A DNA stretch of 64,000 nucleotides, taken from Sphingomonas sp. BK580 (GTDB lineage Bacteria > Pseudomonadota > Alphaproteobacteria > Sphingomonadales > Sphingomonadaceae). The notes under the pieces were generated by a model. That model was not told where the DNA came from and did not search any database. It saw only the letters and a list, made by a program, of their open reading frames with translations. Position numbers and translations under genes: made by a program. Shown here in pieces: positions 28,579-37,874 of this stretch (the first letter of the stretch is position 1; every line of letters begins with the position of its first letter). The stretch spans positions 1 through 64,000 of the forward strand of contig NZ_JACIAY010000007.1 of assembly GCF_014194975.1 (NCBI RefSeq), read 5' to 3'.

Positions 28579-30846
28579 TCACGCCAGCTCGACCCCGCGC
28601 TCGGCCGCCCAGGCGGCGAGCGCGCCGCGCATGTCGCGCGGCGGGCGGACCAGCAGCTCGTCCATGAAGGCGGTCAGCGCGGCGCGGTCGAGCGTGCGGA
28701 TCATCGCCTTGACCGGCCCCACCGCCGCCGGCGTGATCGAGAGCCGGTCGAGCCCGATCCCGATCAGCGCCATGGCTTCCAGCGGCCGCCCGCCCATCTC
28801 GCCGCACACCGCGACCGGCACGCCGGCCTCGCGCGCGGGCACGATCACGCGGCGCAGGAAGCGCAGGATCGAGCCCGACAGCCAGTCGTAGCGATCGGCC
28901 AGCTTAGGATTGGCGCGGTCGGCGGCGAAGAGGAACTGGGTGAGGTCGTTGGTGCCGATCGACAGGAAGTCGATGTTGGGCAGCAGCACGTCGAGCTGAT
29001 AGGCGAGCGCGGGCACCTCGAGCATCGCGCCGTAGCGCACCTCCAGCGGCAGCCGCTTGTTGCGCTGGTGGAGGAAGGCGCGCTGCGCCTCGAACAGCGC
29101 CTTGGCCTCGTCGAACTCCCACGGCTCGGACACCATCGGGAACATGACGTTGAGCGTGCGGCCCGCGCCCGCCTCCAGCAGCGCGCGCGCCTGCGCCTTC
29201 ATCAGCCCGTCGCGCTCCAGCGCCAGCCGCAGCGCGCGCCAGCCCATCGCCGGATTCTCCTCCTCGCCGGTGTGGGTCAGATAGGGCAGCGCCTTGTCGC
29301 CGCCGATATCGACCGTGCGGAAGATCACCGGGCGCGATCCCGAGGCGTCGAGCACCTCGCGATACAGCCGCTGCTGGCGCTCGCGCTGGGGCAGCGTGGC
29401 GGAGACGAGGAACTGGAACTCGGTGCGAAACAGCCCGATCCCGTCCGCGCCGGTCAGGTCGAGCACCGCGACATCGTCGCGCAGCCCGGCATTGACCATC
29501 ACCGTCACGCGGTGGCCATCACGCGTCTCGGGCGCGAGGTCGCGCAGCGCGGCATAGGCGGCCTTGCGCTTCTGCCGCGCCGCGACCTTGGCCTCGAACG
29601 CCTCCTCCATCGCCGCGGTCGGGCGCACCGTCAGCGTGCCCTCGGTGACGTCGAGCAGCAGCGCGTCGCCCTCGGCGATCAGCCGGCGCACGTCGCGCAC
29701 GCGCCCGAGCACCGGCACGCCCATCGCGCGCGCGACGATCGTGACATGCGCGGTGAGCGACCCCTCCTCCAGCACCACGCCCTTGAGCCGGCGGCGGTCA
29801 TATTCGAGCAGCTCGGCCGGCCCGAGGTTGCGCGCGATCAGGATCGTGTCCTGCCGAAGGCCGAGCTGCGCCGCGGTCCCCATCTGCCCCGAGACGATGC
29901 GGAGCAGCCGGTTGGACAGGTCTTCCAAGTCGTGCATGCGGTCGGCGAGCAGCGGATCGTCGATCTCGCGCATGCGCTGGCGGGTGCGCTGCTGCACCCG
30001 CTCGATCGCGGCCTCGGCGGTCAGCCCGCTGTCGATCGCCTCGTTGATGCGGCGCGCCCAGCCCTCGTCATAGGCGAACATCTTGTAGGTGGCGATCACC
30101 TCCTGATGCTCGTCGCCGACGCCGAACTCGGCCTCGCGCGCGATGCGGTCGATCTGCTCGCGCATCTTGTCGAACGCGGCATAGACGCGGTGGCGCTCGG
30201 CCTCGGTATCCTCCGCGACGGTATGCTCGATGTGGATGCGCGGCTGGTGGAACACCGCGCAGCCCACCGCCATGCCGTCGACCAGTTTCTGCCCGCCGAT
30301 CCGCGTCGAGCCGGTCGACTGCGGGCGGTCGCTCGGTCCGCCCTGGTCGATCAGCCCGGCGTTCGCGATCAGCTCGGACAGCACCATCGCCACCGTCTGC
30401 AGCGCCTCGATCTCGACGTCCTCGTACTTGCGCGGATCGGCGTGCTGCACCGCGAGCACGCCGACCGCGCGCTCGCGGCGGATGATCGGGACGCCCGCGA
30501 AACTGTGGTAGCGATCCTCGCCGGTCTCGGGCTTGTACGCGAAATCGGGATGGCTCGCCGCCTCGTCGAGGTTGAGCACCTCGTTGTTCTTGGCGATCGT
30601 GCCGACGAGACCCTCGCCCAGCGCCAGCTTGGTGACGTGCACCGCCTCGGGCGCGAGGCCGCGGGTGGCGAACAGCTCCAGCACGCCCTCGCGCAGCAGG
30701 TAGATCGAGCACACCTCGCTATCCAGCGCCTCGCCGATGATCTCGACCACCGAGTTGAGCTTGGCCTGCGCGTTCGATCGCGCCGCCATCACATCGTGCA
30801 GGTTGACCAGGATCTCGCGGGCGGAGCGGGCGGCAGAGACGGGCAT
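28579..30846 (-). CDS. ptsP: phosphoenolpyruvate-protein phosphotransferase, nitrogen-type (EI-Ntr)
   Basis: The protein is 755 aa: an N-terminal GAF domain (about 20-165; GLVGTIAKNNEVLNLDEA, YHSFAGVPIIRRERAVGVL), then the PEP-utilising enzyme N-domain, the mobile domain with phospho-acceptor H367 (TAHVTIVARAMGVPVLG), and the TIM barrel with GLFRTEFQFL, VDIGGDKAL, NVMFPMVS, SIGTNDLTQF and the catalytic cysteine in AVCGEMGG. It feeds phosphate to NPr and EIIA-Ntr and so regulates nitrogen, potassium and carbon metabolism; the GAF domain senses glutamine in relatives. ATG 30846. It is divergent from a symporter gene across a gap with tandem 15-mers. Confidence 0.96.
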   Translation of the reverse strand: MPVSAARSAREILVNLHDVMAARSNAQAKLNSVVEIIGEALDSEVCSIYLLREGVLELFATRGLAPEAVHVTKLALGEGLVGTIAKNNEVLNLDEAASHPDFAYKPETGEDRYHSFAGVPIIRRERAVGVLAVQHADPRKYEDVEIEALQTVAMVLSELIANAGLIDQGGPSDRPQSTGSTRIGGQKLVDGMAVGCAVFHQPRIHIEHTVAEDTEAERHRVYAAFDKMREQIDRIAREAEFGVGDEHQEVIATYKMFAYDEGWARRINEAIDSGLTAEAAIERVQQRTRQRMREIDDPLLADRMHDLEDLSNRLLRIVSGQMGTAAQLGLRQDTILIARNLGPAELLEYDRRRLKGVVLEEGSLTAHVTIVARAMGVPVLGRVRDVRRLIAEGDALLLDVTEGTLTVRPTAAMEEAFEAKVAARQKRKAAYAALRDLAPETRDGHRVTVMVNAGLRDDVAVLDLTGADGIGLFRTEFQFLVSATLPQRERQQRLYREVLDASGSRPVIFRTVDIGGDKALPYLTHTGEEENPAMGWRALRLALERDGLMKAQARALLEAGAGRTLNVMFPMVSEPWEFDEAKALFEAQRAFLHQRNKRLPLEVRYGAMLEVPALAYQLDVLLPNIDFLSIGTNDLTQFLFAADRANPKLADRYDWLSGSILRFLRRVIVPAREAGVPVAVCGEMGGRPLEAMALIGIGLDRLSITPAAVGPVKAMIRTLDRAALTAFMDELLVRPPRDMRGALAAWAAERGVELA

Positions 30847-30872
30847 GGCGAGGGGCTAACAGACCGATGGCC

Positions 30873-30909
30873 TGGGTGCCACGCAGCATTTTCTTGGGTG
30901 CGACGCAGC
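30873..30909. promoter_or_regulatory. tandem 15-mer, 22-bp period, in divergent promoter region
   Basis: TGGGTGCCACGCAGC (30873-30887) and TGGGTGCGACGCAGC (30895-30909) differ at one base. Their starts are 22 bp apart, two helical turns, so two protein copies would sit on the same face of the DNA between ptsP and the symporter gene. No factor is assigned. Confidence 0.5.
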
Positions 30910-30984
30910 GCGCCCAAGCCCCGCTCGCCCGATTGAAACGGAAAGTTGCTGGCGAAGCGCGATCGGGGATCGCACCTCGGCACG

Positions 30985-32265
30985 ATGAAGACCCCTTCCT
31001 TCACCGTGCAGGTGTTCGCCGGCATGGCGATCGGCGTCGCGCTCGGCTTCGCGGCGCGCGACCTGCCGGCCCTGGCCGAGGCGCTGCGCCTCACCGGCGA
31101 CAGCTTCGTCCAGCTGCTCAAGGCATTGGTGGTGCCGCTCGTGTTCACCGCCATCGTCGCCTCGATCGCGGCGCTGCGCGATCTCGGCAACGCCGCCCGG
31201 CTCGTGGTCCAGACCTTGCTGTGGTTCGCGGTCACCGCGCTGATCGCGGTGACGATCGGGCTCACGCTCGGCACATTGCTCGAGCCCGGCGTACGCAGCG
31301 GGGTCGATCCGTCCGCCGCCGCTCTGCCCGCCACCACCGGCTCGTGGCTCGACTTCCTGCGCGGACTCATCCCGGGCAACTTCCTCGGGATCGAGGCGAG
31401 CACCAAGCTCGCCGACGGTGGCGCCACCACCAAGCTGGGGTTCAACGTGCTCCAGCTGATCGTCGTCGCGATCGCGGTCGGCGCGGCGGCGGTCAACGTC
31501 GGCGAGGCGGGGAGCGCCTTCCTCGCCGCCAACGCCTCGCTGCTCGCGATCTTCCGCCGGCTGCTGCGCTGGGTGGTGAAGCTGACCCCGATCGGCACCG
31601 CCGGGCTGATCGGCGCCGCGATCGTGCGCTACGGCTGGTCCTCGCTCGCGGCGCTCGGCAGCTTCGCGGGGGCGGTGTACCTCGGGCTCGCGCTGGTGCT
31701 GTTCCTCGTCTACCCCGCGCTGCTCGCGCTCAACCGGTTGTCGGTGACGCGCTTCTTCGCCACCGCCTGGCCCGCGATCCAGCTCGGCTTCGTGTCGCGC
31801 TCGTCGATCGCGACGCTGCCCGTCACCGAGGACGCGGCCGAGCGCGCCGGCGTGCCGCGCGACTATGCCGCCTTCGCGGTCCCCTTCGCCGCGACCACCA
31901 AGATGGACGGCTGCGCCGCGGTCTACCCCGCGGTGGCGGCGCTGTTCGTCGCGCAATATTACGGCATCGCGCTGCATGCCTCGGACTATGTGCTGGTGGC
32001 GCTGGTCTCGGTGATCGGCTCGGCGGCGACCGCGGGGCTGACCGGCGCGCTCGTGATGCTGACGCTCACGCTCACCACGCTCGGACTGCCGCTCGAGGGC
32101 GCGGGGCTGCTGCTCGCGGTCGACCCGATCATCGACATGGGCCGCACCGCGGTGAACGTCGCGGGGCAGCTGCTGGTGCCGCTGATCGTCGCTAAGCGCG
32201 AGAACATGCTCGAGCCGGACGGCACGATGACGCCGCTGCCCCGCCACGATACGGTCCCGGCCTGA
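30985..32265 (+). CDS. dicarboxylate/amino acid:cation symporter (DAACS family)
   Basis: The protein is 426 aa with the GltP/DctA architecture: eight transmembrane helices and two re-entrant hairpins. HP1 carries SRSSIATLPV (the serine-rich motif), the TM7 motif reads TTKMDGCAAVYPAVAALF and TM8 has DPIIDMGRTAVNVAG, which hold the substrate and cation sites. It imports glutamate/aspartate or C4-dicarboxylates with H+ or Na+. ATG 30985 is the start before the first helix. The TM7 NMDG motif is KMDG here, as in the C4/serine-like subgroup, so substrate is uncertain. It is divergent from ptsP. Confidence 0.9.
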   Translation: MKTPSFTVQVFAGMAIGVALGFAARDLPALAEALRLTGDSFVQLLKALVVPLVFTAIVASIAALRDLGNAARLVVQTLLWFAVTALIAVTIGLTLGTLLEPGVRSGVDPSAAALPATTGSWLDFLRGLIPGNFLGIEASTKLADGGATTKLGFNVLQLIVVAIAVGAAAVNVGEAGSAFLAANASLLAIFRRLLRWVVKLTPIGTAGLIGAAIVRYGWSSLAALGSFAGAVYLGLALVLFLVYPALLALNRLSVTRFFATAWPAIQLGFVSRSSIATLPVTEDAAERAGVPRDYAAFAVPFAATTKMDGCAAVYPAVAALFVAQYYGIALHASDYVLVALVSVIGSAATAGLTGALVMLTLTLTTLGLPLEGAGLLLAVDPIIDMGRTAVNVAGQLLVPLIVAKRENMLEPDGTMTPLPRHDTVPA

Positions 32266-32271
32266 TCGAAG

Positions 32272-32296
32272 TGAACTCCTCGCCGCCTGCGACGTT
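32272..32296 (+). promoter_or_regulatory. EcfG-like promoter candidate (TGAAC-N16-CGTT)
   Basis: TGAAC (32272-32276) and CGTT (32293-32296) are 16 nt apart, one mismatch from the EcfG consensus. The element lies 27 nt before the glycine-zipper gene, nearly the same spacing as at the 54-aa gene. This is a weaker candidate. Confidence 0.35.
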
Positions 32297-32323
32297 CGTG
32301 GGCGGCAGAAGGAGACACATGCC

Positions 32324-32710
32324 ATGAAGAAGGCCCTGCTCGCCGCGCTGGCGCTCGCCACCGCCACTACCCCGATGCTCGCCCCCGCCGCGCAGGCGCA
32401 GCGCAGCGACCGCGACCGCGACTATCGCTGGCACGGCGACGACCGGAACTGGGACCCGTCGCGCGACTATCGCCGCGGCAGCAGCCGGCGCGAGCGCGCG
32501 CTCGGCCGCGATGACCAGATCTACCGCGGGCGCGACGGCCGCGCTTATTGCAAGCGCAACGACGGCACGACCGGTCTGGTGATCGGCGGCGTCGGCGGCG
32601 GCGTGCTGGGTAACCTGGTCGGCGGCGGCACGCTCGGCACGCTGCTGGGCGCGGGCGGCGGCGCGCTGCTCGGGCGCTCGATCGATCGCGGTAAGGTCAA
32701 GTGCCGCTGA
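32324..32710 (+). CDS. glycine-zipper 2TM-domain envelope protein
   Basis: The protein is 128 aa with a signal peptide (KKALLAALALATATTPMLAP...AQA), an Arg/Asp-rich middle segment and a C-terminal glycine-zipper pair (LVIGGVGGGVLGNLVGGGTL, LLGAGGGALLGRSID) of the 2TM/rick_17kDa type. Such proteins sit in the periplasm or outer membrane and are often stress-induced; the function here is unknown. The ATG at 32324 has AAGGAG upstream; an earlier ATG at 32319 hits a stop at once. An EcfG-like element precedes it. It is convergent with putA across a strong repeat pair. Confidence 0.85.
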   Translation: MKKALLAALALATATTPMLAPAAQAQRSDRDRDYRWHGDDRNWDPSRDYRRGSSRRERALGRDDQIYRGRDGRAYCKRNDGTTGLVIGGVGGGVLGNLVGGGTLGTLLGAGGGALLGRSIDRGKVKCR

Positions 32711-32758
32711 GGTGACGGCGCGGCTTCGCTGAGGCGACGTCGATAGCGCCGCGCCTCT

Positions 32759-32856
32759 CCCCTCCCCTTCAGGGGAGGGGCCGGGGGCGGGACGCTTCCA
32801 CGAGCGTGTCGCCGGCGGAGAGGCCCCACCCCCACCCCTCCCCGGAAGGGGAGGGG
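32759..32856. repeat. paired CCCCTCCCC/GGGGAGGGG hairpins
   Basis: Two identical 9-bp stems CCCCTCCCC-N4-GGGGAGGGG lie at 32759-32780 and 32835-32856. The second is followed by CTCTTTCTT, so it could also end the glycine-zipper transcript. It fills the gap to the convergent putA. The core is the same as in the elements near 53.9 and 55.4 kb. Confidence 0.75.
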
Positions 32857-32884
32857 CTCTTTCTTCCTGGCGCGATCGCCTCCC

Positions 32885-35854
32885 TCAGATCCCGCCTTCC
32901 TCCAGGCTCAGCAGCGTCGCGTTGCCGCCCGCGCTGGTGGTGTCGACCGACACCGCGCGCTCGGCGCAGAAGCGATAGAGATACAAGGGCCCGCCCGCCT
33001 TGGGTCCCGTCCCCGACAGCCCCTCGCCGCCGAACGGCTGTGACCCCACCACCGCGCCGATCATCGACCGGTTGATGTAGAGGTTGCCGACCGCCGCCGC
33101 CGCCTCGGTCACCTCGGCCGCGCGTGCGATGCGGCTGTGCAGCCCCATGGTCAGACCATAGCCCTTGGCGTTGACCCGCGCGATCGTCTCCTCCAGCGCG
33201 CCCGCCTTCCACGTCGCGACGTGGAGCAGCGGCCCGAACCACTCGCGGTCGAGCGCCTCGATCGAGTCGAGCCGGATCAGCGTCGGCGGTACGAACAGCC
33301 CCTCCGCGGGCGCCGCCACCGTCTTCACCCAGCGCGCGCGCGCCTGCTCGCGGTACGCCATCAGCCGGTCATAGGCGGCGCGGTCGATCACCGGGCCGAC
33401 GTCGGTGCGCGGGTCGCCCGCCTCGCCCAGCGTCAGCAGGTCCATCGCGCCCGCGAGCATCTCGATCAGCCCCTCGGCGATATCCTCCTGCACCAGCAGC
33501 AGCCGCAGCGCCGAGCAGCGCTGCCCCGCCGAGCGGAACGCGCTGGTGACGACGTCCGCCACCACCTGCTCGGGCAGCGCGGTCGAGTCGACGATCATGG
33601 CGTTGATCCCGCCGGTCTCGGCGATCAGCGGCACGATCGGGCGCTCGTCGTCCGCCAGCAGCGCGCGCGCGATCGAGCGCGCGGTCGCGGTCGAGCCGGT
33701 GAAGGCGACGCCCTGCACGCGCGCGTCGCCGACCAGCGCCGCGCCGACCTCGGGGCCGCCCGGCACCAGCACGAGCGCGTCGCGCGGCACCCCCGCCTCG
33801 TGCGCCAGCGCCACCGCCGCGGCGGCGATGCGCGGCGTCTGCGGCGCGGGTTTGGCGACCACGGTGTTGCCCGTCACCAGCGCGGCGACGGTCTGGCCGA
33901 GGAAGATCGCGAGCGGGAAGTTCCACGGCGCGATCGTCGCCCACACGCCACGTCCTTCCAGGTGGAGCGTGTTGCGCTCGCCGGTCGGCCCGGGCAGCTC
34001 GACCGAGCCGAGCGTCGCGCGCGCCCGCGCCGCATAATAGCGGCAGAAGTCGGCCGCCTCGCGCACCTCGCCGATCGCGTCGGGGATGGTCTTGAACGCC
34101 TCCTGCACGCAGATCGCCATCAGCCGGTCGCGGTCGCGCTCGAGCAGGTCGGCGAGCCGGTCGAGGCAGGCGGCGCGCGCCGCGACCGGGGTCGTCTGCC
34201 ACGCCGGCAAGGCCGCGCGCGCGCGCGCCACCGCGGCGGCGACGTCGGCGGCGGGCGCGGGCGCCGGCTCGGTCATCGGCCGGTTCACCGCGGCGCGCGT
34301 GTCCTCGAGCACGACGCGGTCGCCGAGGTCGAGTCCGCGCGAGTTGCGCCGCTCGGCACCGAACAGCTCGGCCGGCAGCGGGATGCTCGGGTGGCGCGTG
34401 CCGCCCACCGACTCGATCTTGGCGACCGGGTCGGCGAGGATGTCCGCCTCGCTCAGCCGCGCGTCGGCGAGCTGGTGGACGAAGCTGGAGTTGGCGCCGT
34501 TCTCGAGCAGTCGGCGGACGAGATAGGCGAGCAGGTCGCGGTGCCCGCCGACCGGCGCGTAGATGCGGCAGTGATAGCCCTGGTCGCGCACCAGCCGCTC
34601 GTACAGGCCGTCGCCCATGCCGTGGAGCCGCTGGAACTCGAAGTCGCGGCCGTTGCCCGCCCACTCGACGATCGTCGCGACGGTCAGCGCGTTGTGGCTG
34701 GCGAAGGCGGGGCGGATGTAGCGCGCGTCGAGCATGTCGCGCGCCACCGCCAGGTAGCTCACGTCGGTCGCTGCCTTGCGCGTGAACAGCGGATAGTCGT
34801 CGAGCCCTTCGACCTGGGTGCGCTTGATCTCGCTGTCCCAATAGGCGCCCTTCACGAGGCGGACGTTCATCAGCCGGCCGAGCGAGTCGGCCCAGGCCAC
34901 CACCGGCCGCGCGCGCTTGCCATAGGCCTGCACCGCCATGCCGAACCCGTCCCAGTCACGCAGCTGCGGCAGCGCCGCGACCGCGCCGATGATGTCGAGG
35001 CTCATTTCGAGCCGCTCGCTCTCCTCCGCGTCGACGGTGAGCGCGATGCCGCGCGCCGCCGCCTGGAGCGCGAGCGCCTCGAGCATCGCGGTCAGCGCGG
35101 GCACGCACTCGTCCCAGCGCGCCACCTCGTAGCGCGGGTGGAGCGCGGAGAGCTTCACCGACACCGAGTGGCCTGCCTCCGGATCGCTGCCGACCGCGTC
35201 GATCGCGTCGACATAGGCCTGGAAGTAGCGCTCGGCGTCGGCGCTGGTGCGCGCCGCCTCGCCGAGCATGTCGAAGCTGGCGGTGAAGCCGCGGTGCTCG
35301 GGGCGGCGCATCCGCCTCATCGCCTCGTCGATGGTGCGGCCCATCACGAAGATCTCGCCCATCATCCGCATCGCCGCGCCCACCGCCTGCCGCACGAACG
35401 GCTCGCCGGCGCGGCTCAGCAGCCGCTTGAGCGGCCCGGTCTCGCCCTCGCCCACCAGAGCGCGGCCGACCACCAAGCCCCAGGTGGCGGTGTTGACCAG
35501 CCGCGAGTTGGACTGGCCGGCGTGCGCGCGCCAGTCGGCGTCCCCGAGCTTGTCCGCGATCAGCAGGTCCGCGGTCTCGGGGTCGGGGACGCGCAGGAAC
35601 GCCTCGGCGAGGCTGAGCAGCGCGACCCCCTCGGACGAGTTGAGGCGATATTCCTGGAGGAACTGGTTGACCCAGCCGCGCGCCTGCGCCGCGCGCAGGT
35701 CGGCGAGCAGCCCCGAGGCGGTGTCGACGATGCGCGCGCGCGAGTCGGCGCCCGCCGCGGCGCGCTCCAGCAGCGGCTTTAGAACATCGGGTTCGCTGGC
35801 GCGGTGGAGCGCGCGGAGCTGGGCGAGAGTGGATGACGGTACGGCAGCGGCCAT
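32885..35854 (-). CDS. putA: bifunctional proline dehydrogenase / glutamate-semialdehyde dehydrogenase
   Basis: The protein is 989 aa, the short type of PutA without an N-terminal ribbon-helix-helix repressor domain. The FAD proline dehydrogenase barrel (about 60-440) carries GHSVSVKLSALHPRYE, RLVKGAYWDSEIK, FASHNALTV and FEFQRLHGMG. The aldehyde dehydrogenase half (about 510-970) has TIAPWNFPLAIFLGQ, GVAFTGSTATAR, ETGGINAMIVD and the catalytic cysteine in GQRCSALRL. It oxidises proline to glutamate, channelling the intermediate. ATG 35854. Lack of the RHH domain means regulation comes from elsewhere. It is divergent from the MaoC gene. Confidence 0.96.
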   Translation of the reverse strand: MAAAVPSSTLAQLRALHRASEPDVLKPLLERAAAGADSRARIVDTASGLLADLRAAQARGWVNQFLQEYRLNSSEGVALLSLAEAFLRVPDPETADLLIADKLGDADWRAHAGQSNSRLVNTATWGLVVGRALVGEGETGPLKRLLSRAGEPFVRQAVGAAMRMMGEIFVMGRTIDEAMRRMRRPEHRGFTASFDMLGEAARTSADAERYFQAYVDAIDAVGSDPEAGHSVSVKLSALHPRYEVARWDECVPALTAMLEALALQAAARGIALTVDAEESERLEMSLDIIGAVAALPQLRDWDGFGMAVQAYGKRARPVVAWADSLGRLMNVRLVKGAYWDSEIKRTQVEGLDDYPLFTRKAATDVSYLAVARDMLDARYIRPAFASHNALTVATIVEWAGNGRDFEFQRLHGMGDGLYERLVRDQGYHCRIYAPVGGHRDLLAYLVRRLLENGANSSFVHQLADARLSEADILADPVAKIESVGGTRHPSIPLPAELFGAERRNSRGLDLGDRVVLEDTRAAVNRPMTEPAPAPAADVAAAVARARAALPAWQTTPVAARAACLDRLADLLERDRDRLMAICVQEAFKTIPDAIGEVREAADFCRYYAARARATLGSVELPGPTGERNTLHLEGRGVWATIAPWNFPLAIFLGQTVAALVTGNTVVAKPAPQTPRIAAAAVALAHEAGVPRDALVLVPGGPEVGAALVGDARVQGVAFTGSTATARSIARALLADDERPIVPLIAETGGINAMIVDSTALPEQVVADVVTSAFRSAGQRCSALRLLLVQEDIAEGLIEMLAGAMDLLTLGEAGDPRTDVGPVIDRAAYDRLMAYREQARARWVKTVAAPAEGLFVPPTLIRLDSIEALDREWFGPLLHVATWKAGALEETIARVNAKGYGLTMGLHSRIARAAEVTEAAAAVGNLYINRSMIGAVVGSQPFGGEGLSGTGPKAGGPLYLYRFCAERAVSVDTTSAGGNATLLSLEEGGI

Positions 35855-35952
35855 CTTCGTGCTTTCGGTTCGTTGTGTCTTGCGGTCACGGCGAGGCCGG
35901 GCCTAGACAGATGCGCGCGCTGTAGCGCGTCGCATGGCGGAGGGGAATCGCG

Positions 35953-36402
35953 GTGACGGCCGAGGAGATGAGCCAGGCGGTCGGGCGCGAGAGCGTCTCC
36001 GACTGGGTCGAGGTGACCCAGGCGATGATCGACCGCTTCGCCAAGGCGACCGGCGACCACCAGTTCATCCACGTCGACCCGGATCGCGCCGCCGCGACGC
36101 CGTTCGGCGGGACGATCGCGCACGGATTCCTCACCCTGTCGCTGCTCCCGCTGCTGGCGGCGCGCACCCCGGACGCGCCGCGGCTCGACGGCGTGACGAT
36201 GGGGGTGAACTACGGGGGCAACAAGGTGCGCTTCCTCGCGCCCGTGCCGTCCGGGTCGCGGGTTCGCGCGCGGTCGGTGCTGGCCGACTTCGCCGAGAAA
36301 CGAACGGGCGTCTACCAGTACACGACCGCCACCACGGTCGAGATCGAAGGGCAGGACAAGCCCGCGATGGTGGCGGAGTGGATCACGCAGGTGTTCGTGT
36401 GA
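35953..36402 (+). CDS. MaoC-like (R)-specific enoyl-CoA hydratase
   Basis: The protein is 149 aa, a single hot-dog fold of the MaoC/NodN group. The hydratase motif is present as FAKATGDHQFIHVDPDRAA with the catalytic Asp/His pair, then FGGTIAHGFLTLSLLP. It hydrates 2-enoyl-CoA to (R)-3-hydroxyacyl-CoA in fatty-acid or PHA metabolism. The GTG start at 35953 has GGAGGGG at 35938-35944 upstream. It is followed 131 nt later by a thiolase gene on the same strand, so a beta-oxidation role is likely. A single REP unit lies in that gap. Confidence 0.88.
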   Translation: MTAEEMSQAVGRESVSDWVEVTQAMIDRFAKATGDHQFIHVDPDRAAATPFGGTIAHGFLTLSLLPLLAARTPDAPRLDGVTMGVNYGGNKVRFLAPVPSGSRVRARSVLADFAEKRTGVYQYTTATTVEIEGQDKPAMVAEWITQVFV

Positions 36403-36533
36403 GGGCGCGGCTCCCCTCTCCCTCTCCGTCTACCCGGACCACGCCCGGGATGACGGCAGTCAAAGAGTGAGGCCGTCCCAGACCTCACCGCCCGACACCC
36501 CCTCCCCTGACCCTCACTCAAGGACTCACCACC

Positions 36534-37712
36534 ATGCGCTCCGCCGTCATCGTCTCCACCGCCCGCACGCCGATCGGCCGCGCCTATCGCGGCGCGTTCA
36601 ACAACACGCCCTCGCCGACACTCGCGCATCACGCCATCGCCGCCGCGGTCGAGCGCGCCGGGGTCGACCGTGCCGAGATCGAGGACGTGATCCTCGGCGC
36701 CGCGCTCCAGCAGGGGCATCAGGCCAGCAACATCGCGCGCACCAGCCTGCTGCGCGCCGGGCTGCCGACCAGCGTGCCGGGCATGTCGGTCGACCGCCAG
36801 TGCGCCAGCGGACTGATGGCGATCGCGATCGCGGCCAAGCAGATCGTCGTCGACGGGATGGACGTGACGATCGGCGGCGGGGTCGAAAGCATCAGCCTCG
36901 TCCAGACGCCCGAGATGCGCGTCGCGCCCGACAAGGAGCTGCTGGCGATGCACAATGACATCTACATGCCGATGCTCCAGACCGCCGAGATCGTCGCCGA
37001 TCGCTACGGGATCGATCGCGAGGCGCAGGACCAGTACGGGCTCCAGTCACAGCAGCGCACCGCGGCGGCACAGGCGGCGGGCCGGTTCGACGACGAGATC
37101 GTCGCGGTCACCGCCACCAAGGCCAACGTGAACAAGGAGACCAAGGAGGTCAGCTACGAGGAGGTGACGCTGGCGCGCGACGAGGGCAACCGCGCCGACA
37201 CCACGATCGAGGGGCTACGCGCGCTCAAGCCGGTGGTCGGGCCGGACCGTCACGTCACCGCGGGCAACGCGTCGCAGCTGTCCGACGGCGCCTCGGCCAG
37301 CGTGCTGATGGAGGAGCGGCTCGCCGAGCGGCGCGGGCTCACCCCGCTTGGCCGCTACGTCGGCATGGCGGTGGCGGGCACCAAGCCGGACGAGATGGGG
37401 ATCGGCCCGGTCTACGCCATCCCCAAGCTGCTCGAGAAGAACGGGCTGACGATGGACGACATCGGCCTGTGGGAGCTCAACGAGGCCTTCGCGGTGCAGG
37501 TGCTCTACTGCCGCGATACGCTCGGCATCCCCAATGAGCTGCTCAACGTCAACGGCGGCGCGATCTCGATCGGCCATCCCTATGGCATGTCGGGCGCGCG
37601 CATGACCGGCCACGCGCTGATCGAGGGCAAGCGCCGCGGGGCCAAGTACGTCGTGGTGACGATGTGCGTCGGCGGCGGCATGGGCGCCGCGGGGCTGTTC
37701 GAGGTGCTGTGA
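36534..37712 (+). CDS. acetyl-CoA C-acyltransferase (thiolase)
   Basis: The protein is 392 aa with the full thiolase catalytic set: nucleophile C90 (DRQCASG), H348 (GHPYGMSG) and C378 (MCVGGGMG). It cleaves 3-ketoacyl-CoA in beta-oxidation or condenses acetyl-CoA. Sequence features such as [21 protein letters not shown] fit the degradative FadA-like/PaaJ-like class. ATG 36534. Upstream MaoC hydratase supports fatty-acyl turnover. It is convergent with an S9 peptidase gene across a perfect hairpin. Confidence 0.94.
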   Translation: MRSAVIVSTARTPIGRAYRGAFNNTPSPTLAHHAIAAAVERAGVDRAEIEDVILGAALQQGHQASNIARTSLLRAGLPTSVPGMSVDRQCASGLMAIAIAAKQIVVDGMDVTIGGGVESISLVQTPEMRVAPDKELLAMHNDIYMPMLQTAEIVADRYGIDREAQDQYGLQSQQRTAAAQAAGRFDDEIVAVTATKANVNKETKEVSYEEVTLARDEGNRADTTIEGLRALKPVVGPDRHVTAGNASQLSDGASASVLMEERLAERRGLTPLGRYVGMAVAGTKPDEMGIGPVYAIPKLLEKNGLTMDDIGLWELNEAFAVQVLYCRDTLGIPNELLNVNGGAISIGHPYGMSGARMTGHALIEGKRRGAKYVVVTMCVGGGMGAAGLFEVL

Positions 37713-37736
37713 GGTCGCAGACGTCGCTGACTGGAT

Positions 37737-37761
37737 GATCCTCCCCTGCGAGGGGAGGATC
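37737..37761. repeat. perfect 11-bp hairpin between convergent genes
   Basis: GATCCTCCCCT and its exact complement AGGGGAGGATC enclose a GCG loop. The stem core is that of the AATCCTCCCC repeat class (54-55 kb) in single copy. It may stop transcripts from both sides, although no T-run follows. Confidence 0.65.
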
Positions 37762-37874
37762 GGTCGTGCATCTCTATCAGCGCCGGGCCCAGCAACGGCT
37801 GCGGTTGTCACTGCCCCGGATACGGGTACGCAGGAGCAAGGCTCAATCAAGCTCCTGTAAGCAGCTTCGCCCGG

